Below, piece after piece: positions 10,884 through 22,518 of a stretch of DNA of 37,883 nucleotides. Made by a program: the position numbers and the translations under genes. Numbering within the stretch: the first letter of the stretch is position 1; each line of letters opens with the position of its first letter. The stretch spans positions 1 to 37,883 of the forward strand of contig JADJMS010000001.1 in the NCBI GenBank assembly GCA_016709495.1, in the 5' to 3' direction. Source of the stretch: Candidatus Dechloromonas phosphorivorans (lineage in GTDB: Bacteria > Pseudomonadota > Gammaproteobacteria > Burkholderiales > Rhodocyclaceae). A model generated the notes under the pieces. The model was given only the letters and a program-made list of their open reading frames with translations, did no database searches and had not been told where the DNA came from.

Positions 10884-12162
10884 ATTGGGGATGAAAAACC
10901 GGGTGAATGCGGTTTCGACCGCCCGCCTTGGCCATGTAGAGTGCCGCATCGGCACGCTTGGTAACATCATCCAGGCTCTCGTCGCCGGGCAGGCAGGAGC
11001 AGATACCGGCACTGATCGAGAGTCTGGTGCTGCCTTTTTCGTTCCTGATCTCGATTGCATTGACTGAGGCGCGAATCCGCTCGGCGACCAGTGCGGCCCC
11101 GGCAGGCAAGGTGGCTGGGAGGATGATACGAAATTCATCACCACCAGCACGGGCAAAAATATCCTGATCACGTAGATTGGTTTTTACGGCAAGAACAAAC
11201 TCGCGCAACGCCAGATCACCAGCAGCATGACCCAGTGAATCGTTTATTTCCTTGAAGAAATCAAGATCGATGACGATCAGTGACAGATCCTGAGCGCTAC
11301 GAGTAAAGCGACGAAATTCCTGCCCTGCCAATTCATAAAAAGTGCGCAGGTTATAGACACCTGTCAGAAAATCGGTCGCTGCTGCGTGCTCAAGCTTCTT
11401 TTCGAGCAGTTTTCGTTCGGTAATGTCGAGTGTGGTACCGGAAATGCCGTCCACTTCGCCGGCAGTATTGAGAAAAACCGACTTATAGAACATCACATCA
11501 CGCATTGATCCGTCGCCATAGAGCAGCTTGGTTTCATAGCATTGCGTACCACCCCGGGCCATCAGTTCGATATCTGCCTTGTCATAGATTTCGGCTAGTT
11601 CAGGCGGGGCTATGTCATAGACGCTAGCGCCGATGATCTGCGAGCGGGGCAAGCCCAACTGGTCTTCAAAAGCCTTGTTGCAGGCAATATAACGACCGCT
11701 TCGATTCTTGATGAAAATCGGGCAGGGCAGGGTATCCAGCGTAATTTGCAGACGAAAAAAAAGCGCCATGTCGACCGACGGTTCCCACGGTTGCGTGGTG
11801 CTTTCCTTTGGGCGCTTGAGGCGAGCGACAATCAGTTCCATGCGCTCAGGATCATCAATTGAACAACAATCCGCCACATCTTCGGCGAGGGCACGGCGGG
11901 CCAATGTGGGATTGTATGGATCCAATAAAACAATATGCGGGAAACCGCTCGGGCACATCGGATGGTAACGCTCGCGCCAGTCGTTATAGGCTGCATCGCT
12001 GTCAATGGCAACAAAGACAGCCAGTGCGCTCAACGCTAGCTGGCAATTGCCACCGGGTATCGGATTGACTACTTCAAGACCGGCAAGAGCCGGCAAGGTA
12101 CCGCATCGACTTTGGCGAAGATCAAGGAGGAGTAAGCGGCAGGGGTTCTGAGAAGTTGACAT
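10882..12162 (-). CDS. PAS-GGDEF diguanylate cyclase
   Basis: Makes c-di-GMP from two GTP. Residues 1-125 are an unusual N-terminal region resembling a worn response-regulator receiver (VVLLDPYN-like LLDPYNPTLARRALAEDV). A PAS domain follows (LDTLPCPIFIKNRSGRYIACNKAF to GISGTTLDITERK) and then a GGDEF domain. The active site AGGDEF is intact, and RDQD five residues upstream is a product-inhibition I-site. No membrane segment is seen, so it is cytoplasmic. I start at the ATG at 12162 behind AGAGAG rather than at a GTG twelve codons upstream. Confidence 0.9.
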   Translation of the reverse strand: MSTSQNPCRLLLLDLRQSRCGTLPALAGLEVVNPIPGGNCQLALSALAVFVAIDSDAAYNDWRERYHPMCPSGFPHIVLLDPYNPTLARRALAEDVADCCSIDDPERMELIVARLKRPKESTTQPWEPSVDMALFFRLQITLDTLPCPIFIKNRSGRYIACNKAFEDQLGLPRSQIIGASVYDIAPPELAEIYDKADIELMARGGTQCYETKLLYGDGSMRDVMFYKSVFLNTAGEVDGISGTTLDITERKLLEKKLEHAAATDFLTGVYNLRTFYELAGQEFRRFTRSAQDLSLIVIDLDFFKEINDSLGHAAGDLALREFVLAVKTNLRDQDIFARAGGDEFRIILPATLPAGAALVAERIRASVNAIEIRNEKGSTRLSISAGICSCLPGDESLDDVTKRADAALYMAKAGGRNRIHPVFHPQ

Positions 12163-12250
12163 CGCGTGTCTCTCTAAAGAAGGTGTCGCCTGGGTCACGA
12201 CTCAATGTAAAGAAATGTAACCCAATTACATTCGGCAAAGCCAGTGCTGT

Positions 12251-12793
12251 TTATTTGATCATCGGTAGTGCAGCGCGGAACGCTTCTGTACCAGCCCTTT
12301 CAAGCCATTCGAAGAGCACCATCTCGGTCGACACAATATGTACACCGGCACTGCGCAGGCGCTCAATGGCCGCTGCCCGGTTTTCCGGAGTGCGTGACGA
12401 GGTGGCATCTGCCACTAGAAAAACGTTGAATCCACATTCCAGCAAGCCAAGCGCGGTTTGCAAAACGCAAACATGCGCCTCCATGCCGGTCAGGATGATT
12501 TGCTGGCGGCCCGCTGACTTGAGATGCTCAATAACGCCGGGTTCGCGCGTGCAGGAGAAGTGAATTTTTTCGAAAAAATGGGCGTCGACCGCATCATCTT
12601 TGATCGCCTCGACGCTATGGCCCAGGCCGCGTACATATTGTTCGGAAACAAAACATGGGATGTCGAGCTGACGCGCAACCGTGAGCAGACGCAGATTGTT
12701 CTGAATCGCGCTTTGTCCCTGATGAATTGCCGGCGCGAGCTTTTCCTGAATATCAACCACCAGAAGCAGTGACTGATCGCGTTGGATCAGCAT
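12251..12793 (-). CDS. Isochorismatase-family cysteine hydrolase (YcaC-like)
   Basis: A 180-residue cytoplasmic hydrolase with the family triad D14 (VVDIQEK), K76 (FFEKIHFS) and C109 (MEAHVCVLQTA). The cis-peptide motif before the cysteine is intact. YcaC-like members act on small amides or related compounds, but the substrate is unknown. It starts three bases after the purU stop on the same strand, so it is the third gene of thrH-purU-hydrolase. Confidence 0.88.
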   Translation of the reverse strand: MLIQRDQSLLLVVDIQEKLAPAIHQGQSAIQNNLRLLTVARQLDIPCFVSEQYVRGLGHSVEAIKDDAVDAHFFEKIHFSCTREPGVIEHLKSAGRQQIILTGMEAHVCVLQTALGLLECGFNVFLVADATSSRTPENRAAAIERLRSAGVHIVSTEMVLFEWLERAGTEAFRAALPMIK

Positions 12794-12796
12794 GGC

Positions 12797-13660
12797 TTAA
12801 CGGAACACCACAGTCTTGTTGCCATGTACCAGCACCCGGTCTTCCAGGTGATAGCGCAGGCCGCGCGCGAGGACTGTTTTCTCGATGTCCTTGCCGTAAC
12901 GGACCATGTCTTCCGGTGAGTCAGAATGGTCGATGCGGATAACGTCCTGTTCGATGATAGGGCCGGCATCGAGTTCGCTTGTCACGTAATGGCAGGTCGC
13001 ACCGATCAACTTGACGCCGCGCGTGTAAGCCTGATGGTAAGGCTTGGCGCCGGCGAAGCTGGGCAGGAAAGAGTGATGGATGTTGATGATTTTTCCGGAC
13101 AGCGCATCGCACAGTTCGGGCGACAAAATTTGCATGTAGCGCGCCAGCACCATCGTGTCGCCATGGACATCCGCAAAAATGCGTTGCATTTCGGCATAAG
13201 CACCGGCCTTGTTGTCGGCATTCACCGGAACATAATGGAAAGGAATGCCGTGCCATTCCACAAAGCCACGGAAAGTCTCGTGATTGGAAATGACGCAGGG
13301 GATTTCAATATCCAGTTCCTTGGCCTGCCAGCGTGCCAGCAGGTCGTAGAGACAGTGTTCCTGCTTGGAAACGAGCACGACAACACGCCGTTTCACAGCA
13401 CTATCGTTGATCCGCCAGTCCATTTGTAGCGGTTCGCCAACCTCTTTGCGGAAACGCTCGCGAAATTCAGCAAGCAGGAAAGGTAGTGAATCTGCCTTGA
13501 TCTCGATGCGCATGAAGTAGCGGCTGGTCAGCACATCGGAATGGAAGCTGGACTCCAGAATCCAGCCGCCGTTGCTGGCGATGAAGCCGGACACCTTGGC
13601 GATGATGCCGACTTGGTCGGGGCAGGAGGCGGAGAGCGTATAGAAACGGTTGCTGGGCAT
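12797..13660 (-). CDS. purU: Formyltetrahydrofolate deformylase PurU
   Basis: Hydrolyses 10-formyl-THF to formate and THF, balancing one-carbon units for purine synthesis. Residues 1-90 form an ACT-type regulatory domain (YTLSASCPDQVGIIAKVSGFIA), and the rest is a formyltransferase-like domain with NIHHSFLPSF and the catalytic aspartate in ELDAGPIIEQ. The 287-residue length from the ATG at 13660 (MPSNRFYTL) matches the family. A longer in-frame start at 13717 would overlap thrH. It lies 7 bp after thrH. Confidence 0.95.
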   Translation of the reverse strand: MPSNRFYTLSASCPDQVGIIAKVSGFIASNGGWILESSFHSDVLTSRYFMRIEIKADSLPFLLAEFRERFRKEVGEPLQMDWRINDSAVKRRVVVLVSKQEHCLYDLLARWQAKELDIEIPCVISNHETFRGFVEWHGIPFHYVPVNADNKAGAYAEMQRIFADVHGDTMVLARYMQILSPELCDALSGKIINIHHSFLPSFAGAKPYHQAYTRGVKLIGATCHYVTSELDAGPIIEQDVIRIDHSDSPEDMVRYGKDIEKTVLARGLRYHLEDRVLVHGNKTVVFR

Positions 13661-13667
13661 CGGAGAC

Positions 13668-14279
13668 TTAGGCGGCTTTGGCGAATGCCTTGTCGATTTC
13701 CGTGCGTAGATCGTCATAATTCAGAACGACCGGGTATTGCGGGAATTCGCGGATGACGTTTTCTGGCGGGTGGAAGAGGATTCCGCCGTGGGCTTCACCA
13801 AGCATTGCGGTGTCGTTGTACGAGTCACCGGCGGCAACGATCGTGAACTTGAGTTCTTTGAAACGTTGCACTGCTTCGCGTTTCTGATCCGGCATGCGCA
13901 GGTGGTAGGCAACCAGCATTCCAGAAGCATCGGCTTCGAGCGAGTGGCAGAACAACGTCGGCCAGCCCAGTTGGCGCATCAGCGGGTGGGCGAATTCGTA
14001 GAAAGTGTCGGAGAGAATGATGACCTGATAATCCTCACGCAGTTTGTCGAGGAAAGCACGGGCGCCCTGCATCGGACCCATTTCGGCGATTACCTTCTGG
14101 ATGTCCGGCAAGCCCAGCTTGTGCTCGCGCAGGATATTGAGGCGGTAAGTCATCAACTTGTCGTAATCAGGCTCGTCGCGTGTTGTGCGCTTTAATTCGG
14201 GAATGCCGGTGCGCTCGGCAAATTCGATCCAGATTTCCGGAACCAGAACACCTTCAAGATCAAGACAAACGATTTGCAC
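13668..14279 (-). CDS. thrH: Phosphoserine phosphatase / homoserine phosphotransferase ThrH
   Basis: A 203-residue HAD-superfamily enzyme. The nucleophile motif is LDLEGVLVPE (D7, E9), followed by ILSDTFYEF and the metal-binding loop AAGDSYNDTAML. The DLEG variant with a valine-proline-glutamate tail is diagnostic for ThrH, which dephosphorylates phosphoserine and can transfer the phosphate to homoserine. First gene of an operon with purU and the isochorismatase-like gene, linking serine and one-carbon metabolism. Confidence 0.93.
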   Translation of the reverse strand: MQIVCLDLEGVLVPEIWIEFAERTGIPELKRTTRDEPDYDKLMTYRLNILREHKLGLPDIQKVIAEMGPMQGARAFLDKLREDYQVIILSDTFYEFAHPLMRQLGWPTLFCHSLEADASGMLVAYHLRMPDQKREAVQRFKELKFTIVAAGDSYNDTAMLGEAHGGILFHPPENVIREFPQYPVVLNYDDLRTEIDKAFAKAA

Positions 14280-14322
14280 GGTTTACTCCCTGCGGAATGC
14301 GAAAGACAGTGATTTTACCCGA

Positions 14323-16710
14323 TCAGGGCAGGCTTATCTCGGCTATGGGGCGTGAAAGATAGAAGCCCTGGGCGTAATCGACGCCGATATCAGTCAGAAT
14401 TTTTAAGGTTTCAGCATCACCAACGAATTCAGCTACGGTTTTTTTGCCAAGACCGCGCGCCACTTCGACAATAGCTCGGACAAAAACCTGATCTTCGCGG
14501 CTGCTGGGCAGGTTGTGAATGAACATGCCATCAATTTTGAGTACGTCTGCCGAGAGGTGCTTGAGGTAAGCGAACGAGGAAAAGCCGACACCAAAGTCGT
14601 CGAGGCAAACCGTGCAGCCCAGCGCCCGAATCTCTTTGATGAACTGTTCTGAGTCCTGCATGTTGGCCAAGGCCGAGGTTTCTGTCAGTTCGACAATCAG
14701 CCGGCGCGGTTCCACGTGAAACTCGGCGAGCAGTGAGCGTATCGTGCCGGCCAGCGTTGGGTCGTCGAAAGAACGGGCTGAGACATTGATTGCTAAAGCG
14801 GCGAGTGCCGGCATTTCAGCCAGTTTGGTGATCGCCGCCCGCATCACCCAGCGGTCAACATCGACAATCCGCCCGGTGCGTTCGGCCGCCGGGATAAAGC
14901 TCCCGGGTAGCAACAATTCAGTGGTATTTTCCGGATCGACCATACGCACCAGTGCCTCATAGTGCGAAGCGAGGCCGGTGCTGGTTGAATGAACGCCTTG
15001 GTAATGCAGAACAAAACGGTTTTCCTTGAGCGCTGCCTGAATTTTCTCGTTCCAGCCAAGATGAGCGAGCATCGCCTCCGATTGATCGTGTTCTGGTCGA
15101 TAGATTCGCCAGCCGTTTTTTCCACCACGCTTGGCTTGATACATTGCGGCATCTGCACGTGAGACCAGTTCTTCAGCGGTTTCTGCGTGCTCCGGGAAGA
15201 GTGCGATGCCAATACTGATTGTTAAACCAAGCCGTCGGTTATCGAAATCAAAACGCATGCCGGAGACGGTGCTGAGCAGGCGTTCGGCCAATGCCTGGGC
15301 GCCAGCCTGATCGGCGTTGGGAGCGATGATGGCAAACTCGTCGCCACCGAGGCGGGCGAATATCTCGTTGTTACGGACCAGTTTGCTGACCGTATCGGCG
15401 GTGCGGATGAGCACGTTGTCACCAGCGCGGTGGCCAAAAGTGTCGTTGATTGTCTTGAATTCGTCGATGTCGAAATAGAGCAGGGCGCCGAACAACCTGG
15501 GATCACGCCCGGCCTGATTGAGCAGGCGATCCAGCTCTGCATCAAAGCGGGCACGGTTGGCGAGGGTGGTTAGCGAATCGCGTTCGGCCATGAAAACCAG
15601 GCGCTCGGCAATCTGGCGTTCGCCGGTGATGTCCTCAAAGATCCACAGGTGACCACTTTCGCTACCCCCGGTCCTGGTAACCGGGACGCTGTGTTCGGTG
15701 ATCGTTCGTCCATCGGGTAATAGATATTCGTGCAGGGAGCCATCGCCACTGAATAACTGGTTAGCCGCCGATTCAGAAAGTCCGCTTGCCAGATGCTGAC
15801 GCAAGGCGCTGACCGGCTGATCAATATATTGCGCTTCAAAGGCGATGGTCCACAACTTGAGAAACGCCGGATTGAGGTAGGAGATCCGGCCATCTTTGGC
15901 TACGAAAACGAGACCGAGGCGCATTGCCGAGAGCAGGGCATCAAGGCGACCGCGTTCAGTGGCCAAAGTTTCGGCCAAGGCGCGTTGTTCCGCTTCGGAA
16001 TGCCCAAGATCAAGCATCCGCCGTTCAAGCGCGGCAGCCATGCCATTAAAGGCGTGGGCGACAACGCCAATATCGTCGTCGGTCGATTCGTTCAGTGCTT
16101 TGTATGGGCGGCCGGCAGCAAGATCATTGCTGGCTAGACTGAGTGCGCTCAAACGGCGGGTTAGCCAGAGGGCAATCGCTGCCAGAACCAGCGTAGATAA
16201 GAGAATGCCGACAATCGCCAATATGATGTTTTGTAACAAAATTTCGCGCCGTGCCTCGTTAAGAAAGCGGAGATCGATGCCGATTTGCAGCGCGCCGTAG
16301 TTACGTCCTTCGAGTTGTATTGGAATGCGTGTATTGAGATGTTGTCGTTGAAAAATGGGTTCATTTCCGCTGTCCACCGCAGGCAACTGTCTGGGGTTGT
16401 CGAGTGGGACGTTCGCCACCCGCTGGCCATCTTCGTCGAACATCACCAGATAGGTCATACCCTGCAATTTTTGGGCACTGCTCAAGGTTTCGCTAATATC
16501 TGCATAATCGCGTTGCGCCATGGCCGGCGCCAGGGCTGCTTGCAGCAGGCTACTGGTTTCAGCACGGCGTAACTCAAACTGACGGATCAGATGTTCTTCG
16601 GCCAGTCGCTGACTGTTCCACAGAATGGCCGAAATCATCACGATTTCAACCACAACAGTGAGCGTGATCAGCCTGCCACGCAGTGACTTGAGAAAACGGA
16701 GAAGGCTCAT
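14323..16710 (-). CDS. Membrane PAS-GGDEF-EAL c-di-GMP protein
   Basis: The 795-residue inner-membrane protein has TM1 at about 12-33, a periplasmic sensor region of about 120 residues, TM2 at about 158-183, HAMP, PAS (about 260-370), GGDEF (about 375-545) and EAL (about 555-790). The GGDEF site LGGDEF is intact but has RNNE instead of an RxxD I-site. The EAL site is intact: YEALVRM, ELTETSALANM, CLDDFGVGFSSF and KIDGMF. It may therefore make or degrade c-di-GMP, the EAL activity being the more likely main one. The ATG directly follows the stop codon of the PhnD-like gene (TAA-ATG), implying coupled translation and a shared signal. Confidence 0.93.
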   Translation of the reverse strand: MSLLRFLKSLRGRLITLTVVVEIVMISAILWNSQRLAEEHLIRQFELRRAETSSLLQAALAPAMAQRDYADISETLSSAQKLQGMTYLVMFDEDGQRVANVPLDNPRQLPAVDSGNEPIFQRQHLNTRIPIQLEGRNYGALQIGIDLRFLNEARREILLQNIILAIVGILLSTLVLAAIALWLTRRLSALSLASNDLAAGRPYKALNESTDDDIGVVAHAFNGMAAALERRMLDLGHSEAEQRALAETLATERGRLDALLSAMRLGLVFVAKDGRISYLNPAFLKLWTIAFEAQYIDQPVSALRQHLASGLSESAANQLFSGDGSLHEYLLPDGRTITEHSVPVTRTGGSESGHLWIFEDITGERQIAERLVFMAERDSLTTLANRARFDAELDRLLNQAGRDPRLFGALLYFDIDEFKTINDTFGHRAGDNVLIRTADTVSKLVRNNEIFARLGGDEFAIIAPNADQAGAQALAERLLSTVSGMRFDFDNRRLGLTISIGIALFPEHAETAEELVSRADAAMYQAKRGGKNGWRIYRPEHDQSEAMLAHLGWNEKIQAALKENRFVLHYQGVHSTSTGLASHYEALVRMVDPENTTELLLPGSFIPAAERTGRIVDVDRWVMRAAITKLAEMPALAALAINVSARSFDDPTLAGTIRSLLAEFHVEPRRLIVELTETSALANMQDSEQFIKEIRALGCTVCLDDFGVGFSSFAYLKHLSADVLKIDGMFIHNLPSSREDQVFVRAIVEVARGLGKKTVAEFVGDAETLKILTDIGVDYAQGFYLSRPIAEISLP

Positions 16711-17560
16711 TTAGTGCAGAAGTTTTCCCAATTGTTGGCGGGTTTCCGGCAGCAGGCGATCAAGCAATTCACCATCTACACGGTTTGGCTCACGATAGCC
16801 ACCAGTTTGTGTTTTTCAAAAACTGCTGACCTTCCGGCATTTTTTCAAAGGCCAATAGTGCTGCCTTGATTGCCTGCTGTCGTGAAACTGGAATGCGGTT
16901 GTTAGCGATGTAAAATAGCCCAGGAATCACCGCCAGCTCGCGCGAAATGACGGCTTCGTGTTGCAATTCAGCTGGGGCGAGGGCGAGGGTCGAGTAGGAG
17001 ATGAGTGCAGCTCTCGATTTTCCGGAGACCGCGTTATATAGCGCGCTGGAATGTGAGATAGTCTGTACGAAAGAATAGTCGTTACCTTCCATGAGTCCCT
17101 CGTCGGCGAGCGTTATTACGCCGACGATGGCAAGCAGGGCGCTGCGATCAACAACAGCAATCGTTTGTCCACGCAATTCGTTGATGTTGGACAGCGGTTT
17201 GTTGCGTGCCGTGACCAAAATGCCACGTATCGGTGTTTTATTCACAAGCAGGGCGCTGTAGCCGAATTCTTTGGTAGCCAGTCGCGCGTAATGTGGGGCA
17301 AGTATGGCGAGATCGTATTCGCCGTCAATGACGCGTTTGACGAAAGTCTCGAAATCCGGTGCGGTGAGCAGTTGAATGGGTTGCTTGAGTTCCCGCTCCA
17401 GTGCTATGGCAAGCGGCTGGTAGTTGGCCAGCAGGGTGCGCGTGCTGAGGTAGGGCAGGATGCCAATGCTTAGTGAGCGCGATGTGACTTTTTCCTGTGC
17501 AGTCGCTAGCGGCGTAACCAGCACGCAGCAAATAATAAGAAGGTAGCGCAGCCAGTTCAT
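16711..17560 (-). CDS. PhnD-like periplasmic phosphate/phosphonate-type binding protein (frameshift near C-terminus)
   Basis: A solute-binding protein of about 280 residues. The signal peptide (LLIICCVLVTPLATAQ) is followed by the PhnD-type opening SLSIGILPYLSTRTLLANYQPLAIALE, then FETFVKRVIDGEYDLAILAPHYARLA and LRGQTIAVVDRSALL. An in-frame stop at 16790 cuts it after LKNTNWWLS. A one-base change at about 16797-16810 restores GGYREPNRVDGELLDRLLP and a stop at 16711, directly before the EAL gene. No ABC permease or ATPase lies nearby, so it is more likely a ligand sensor for the EAL partner than a transport protein. Confidence 0.82.
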
Positions 17561-17624
17561 GGAACTCCCTTTAACCCTACATATTGTGTAGGAATTATAG
17601 ATTGGCAGTGTTCAAAGCGCTCGA

Positions 17625-19531
<1,907 letters not shown>

Positions 19532-19620
19532 AAGGCGGCGAATTATAGCGGTGGGCTGCTAAAATCAACGCGTTACCGAATGTTTTGCCAGCTTCTTCCC
19601 TGCTTTGAATACTCAGGAAA

Positions 19621-20226
19621 ATGAAAATAAGACTTTTCTCGCTGAACGCCTGTTTGATCGTATGCCTGCTCTTTGCAGGGCCGCTCACTGCTGGCGAAAG
19701 CTCAGCACCGGCTGAGCTGCAGGCTGATTGGGATAAGCGTCAGGCACAGGCTCAGGTGTTGCAGCGTGATGGAAGTGCAAAGCAGGCCGAGGCAGAGAAG
19801 CTCCACGAGAAAAGCCAACTTGAGTGCCAGAAAAATTTCTGGTGAATTCCTGTTTGGGTGATGCCCGTAAGGTTTACAACCAGAGCCATAATGAGGCTCG
19901 CCTTCTGGAAAATGAAGGCAAGGCGATTGAGCGCCAGATCAAGAAGGAGCAGTTGAGCGACAGTGACCAGCGTCGCGCAGCACAAGCGCCGGAGCGCGAG
20001 GCGGATCGGCAGGCACGCGAGGCGGAAACCAGTGCCTTGCGCAAGGAGTCCGCCGAAGAGCAGGCTGCGCAAGAAGCTGACAAGGTAAGGAAAGCGGCTG
20101 AAGGTAGCAAACGCAAAGCCGCGGATGCTGAACGTCTGGCCAAAAGCAGGCGGCGCATGAGGCAAAGGTCGCTGCGCACAAGGAAAAGCTGCCCGCCGTG
20201 CAGCAGAAGCTGAAGCGGCCAACTAA
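19621..20226 (+). pseudogene. Exported coiled-coil protein of unknown function (frameshifts)
   Basis: I do not recognise a named family. A signal peptide (SLNACLIVCLLFAGPLTAG) precedes a long, highly charged Ala/Glu/Lys/Arg-rich helix, TolA-like in composition, probably a periplasmic coiled coil. It contains a short Cys pair region (LECQKKFLVNSCLGDARKVYNQ) early in the mature part. Frame is lost at A runs 19831-19835 and 20142-20145, and probably again near 20212-20214. One extra A at each restores a continuous protein ending KAAN-stop at 20226. It sits 13 bp before the HD-GYP gene, with which it may be co-transcribed. Confidence 0.65.
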
Positions 20227-20239
20227 AAGCGCACTAATC

Positions 20240-21456
20240 ATGATCCGCAAAATTGCCGCCAAACAGCTTTTGCCCGGTATGTTCGTGGTCGATTTGCATT
20301 GTCGCTGGCTGGAAACAACCTTCTGGCGGACAAAGGTTTCTGATTGAGGACGATGATGATGTCGCCAGAATTCAATCGGATGGAATAAACGAAGTCTCCA
20401 TCGATACGTCGCGCGGCATTGACTTGCCAATTGCCCCCGCCATCGATGGCCCGGCTCAATGAAATTGAGCGCAAGTACAAAACAATGGCTGAAATCAGGA
20501 GCGCCGCGCCGCCCAAGGTTCACTCGGTGAAGAGCGGCGGCGCGCGGCGCGGCTTTTACCTGAAGCGACGGAGACGGTCACGAATCTGATTGCGACTGCC
20601 CGGGCCGGCATTCATGTCGATGCCGGCCTGCTTGAACCGCTGGTGCATCGGATGATCGAGTCGGTGATGCGCAACCCTGATGCGCTGGTCCCGCTCGCCC
20701 GGCTCAAGCAGATGGATACCTATGCCACCGAACACGCGGTAGCCACGGCGGCGTTGATCATTGCCTTTGGTCGCCAGCAGGGGCTCAGCGAACCGGAGCT
20801 GGAAAAACTGGCCCTGGGTGCGTTGGTCAAGGACATCGGCCATGCCGCCATCGATGCCAAACTGATCGCCAAACCGGTACGCTCTCGCGGGCCGAGTATT
20901 CGGTCATGCAAAGCCACGTCGAAGAAGGGCTCGCTGTGCTTGAGGCAACAACCCGGTTGCCGGAGCTTTCAGTCGCTGTTTTGCTCGAACACCACGAGCG
21001 CTTTGATGGCAGTGGCTACCCCTATCGGATGGTCGGTGAAAACATTTCTGCCGCCGGGCGCATGGCCGCGATTGTCGATAGTTATGATGCGATGACCTCG
21101 CAGCGACCCTATCGACCAGCAATATCACCCTCAATGGCACTGGCCCAGCTATACGACGAACGCGGTAACCAGTTTGATCCGGCGTTGGTTGCTGCCTTTG
21201 TCCGCACCGTCGGCATTTATCCGGTTGGCACCTCGTTCAGCTGGAAAGCGGTCATCTGGCGGTGGTTGACGAGATTCATGATGAAAATACGCTAACACCG
21301 GTTGTCCGCGTTATCTACCATACGACTCGTCGCCAGTATGTTGAACCGGTCACCGTTGATCTGGCGCGCAAAGTCGGTAATCACTATGGCCAGATCGTGC
21401 GTGCCGAAAGTTACGAGCGCTGGGGGCTTAGTCCTTTGCGCTGGCAACCCGCTTAA
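20240..21456 (+). pseudogene. HD-GYP c-di-GMP phosphodiesterase with DUF3391-type N-terminus (several frameshifts)
   Basis: Hydrolyses c-di-GMP. The N-terminus MIRKIAAKQLLPGMFVVDL is the DUF3391-type opening of this family. The HD-GYP core follows in pieces: YATEHAVATAALIIAFG, ALVKDIGHAAIDAKL (an HD-domain variant with KDIGH), LLEHHERFDGSGYP (the HHE...GYP part) and AAIVDSYDAMTSQRPYR. The C-terminal region ends SYERWGLSPLRWQPA. Frame changes lie near 20333-20340, 20440-20460, 20510-20520, 20881 and 21235; each is one or two bases. The protein is otherwise complete. The last 29 bases overlap convergent mutY. Confidence 0.8.
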
Positions 21457-22459
21457 GTAGTTTTCGAATCGGCGTTGGAACGCCGGCATGGCTGGCTTGC
21501 GCCAAATCAACCCATTCCATCCCGGCTTCAGCAGCATTGCTGGTTTTGCTGACCAGGCAAAATATCGGTTCAAGGGTCAGGCGGAAATGGGTGAAAGCAT
21601 GGCGCAAGGGCGGCAAGGCTTCAGCGCTTTCCAGCGTTAAACCATGATTGGCTAGTACCGTGCCGGCATCACCTTCCGGCGGCACCAGCAAACCACCCCA
21701 AATGCCGCTTGGCGGTCGGCGCTCCAGCAATATCCGTTGCCCATCGCTGATGATGACAAACGTGCTGCGCCGCTCTGGCACGGCAACCCGTACTTTGGCC
21801 ACCGGCAATTCCGCCTGCCAGCCTTGCTGGCGAGCCAAACAGGTTTCCGCCAGCGGGCAGCGCAGGCACTGCGGTTTGCTCCGCGTACAAAGTTGCGCCA
21901 AGATCCATCAAACCCTGCGTGTAGGCCTCGATATCGCTATCCGGCAATAACTCGTTGGCCAAGGCCCAAAGCTTACGGTCAACCGCCGCCTGAGCTGGAA
22001 AATCATCAATGGCAAAATGGCGGCACAGCACTCTCTTGACGTTGCCATCGAGAATCGCGGCGCGCTGACCAAAAGCAAAAGCGGCAATCGCCGCCGCCGT
22101 TGAGCGGCCAATGCCAGACAATTCAGTCAGTTGATCCAAATTTTTTCGGCCATTTTCCAGCGTTGACCGTAACAAGTTGCTGCGCACAGCGGTGCAGATT
22201 GCGCGCCGGGCGTAGTAACGCCGGCCCAATGTTCGATCACCGCTTCAATTGGTGCCGCCGCCAGTGCTGCCAGATCCGGAAAACTCGCCAGAAACCGCTG
22301 GTAATAGGGAATCACCGTTGCCACCTGCGTTTGTTGCAACATGATCTCCGACAACCAAATCCGGTAAGGGTCGCGTGTTTGCTGCCAAGGCAGGTCATGG
22401 CGGCCTTCGCGCTTCTGCCAGGCTATCAGACGGGTGGAAAAGCGGGCTTGCTCAGGCAA
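21428..22459 (-). pseudogene. mutY: Adenine DNA glycosylase MutY (frameshifts)
   Basis: Removes adenine mispaired with 8-oxoguanine. Visible parts in order: RHDLPWQQTRDPYRIWLSEIMLQQTQV with the catalytic glutamate, the helix-hairpin-helix LTELSGIGRSTAAAIAAFAFG followed by the catalytic aspartate in AILDGNVKRVLCR, the 4Fe-4S ligands C-x6-C-x2-C-x5-C (CTRSKPQCLRCPLAETC), and a NUDIX-like domain reading 8-oxoG (GIWGGLLVPPEGD). Frame shifts occur near 22205-22230, at the T run 22141-22146 and near 21885-21900. The start at 22459 would be a TTG; a lesion hiding a better start is possible. A housekeeping gene this damaged but complete argues for sequence error. Confidence 0.88.
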
Positions 22460-22518
22460 TTCATTCTCGACGGGCAGTAAGGAATGCGGATACGGCCTTT
22501 CCGAGCGGCCAAACCACG

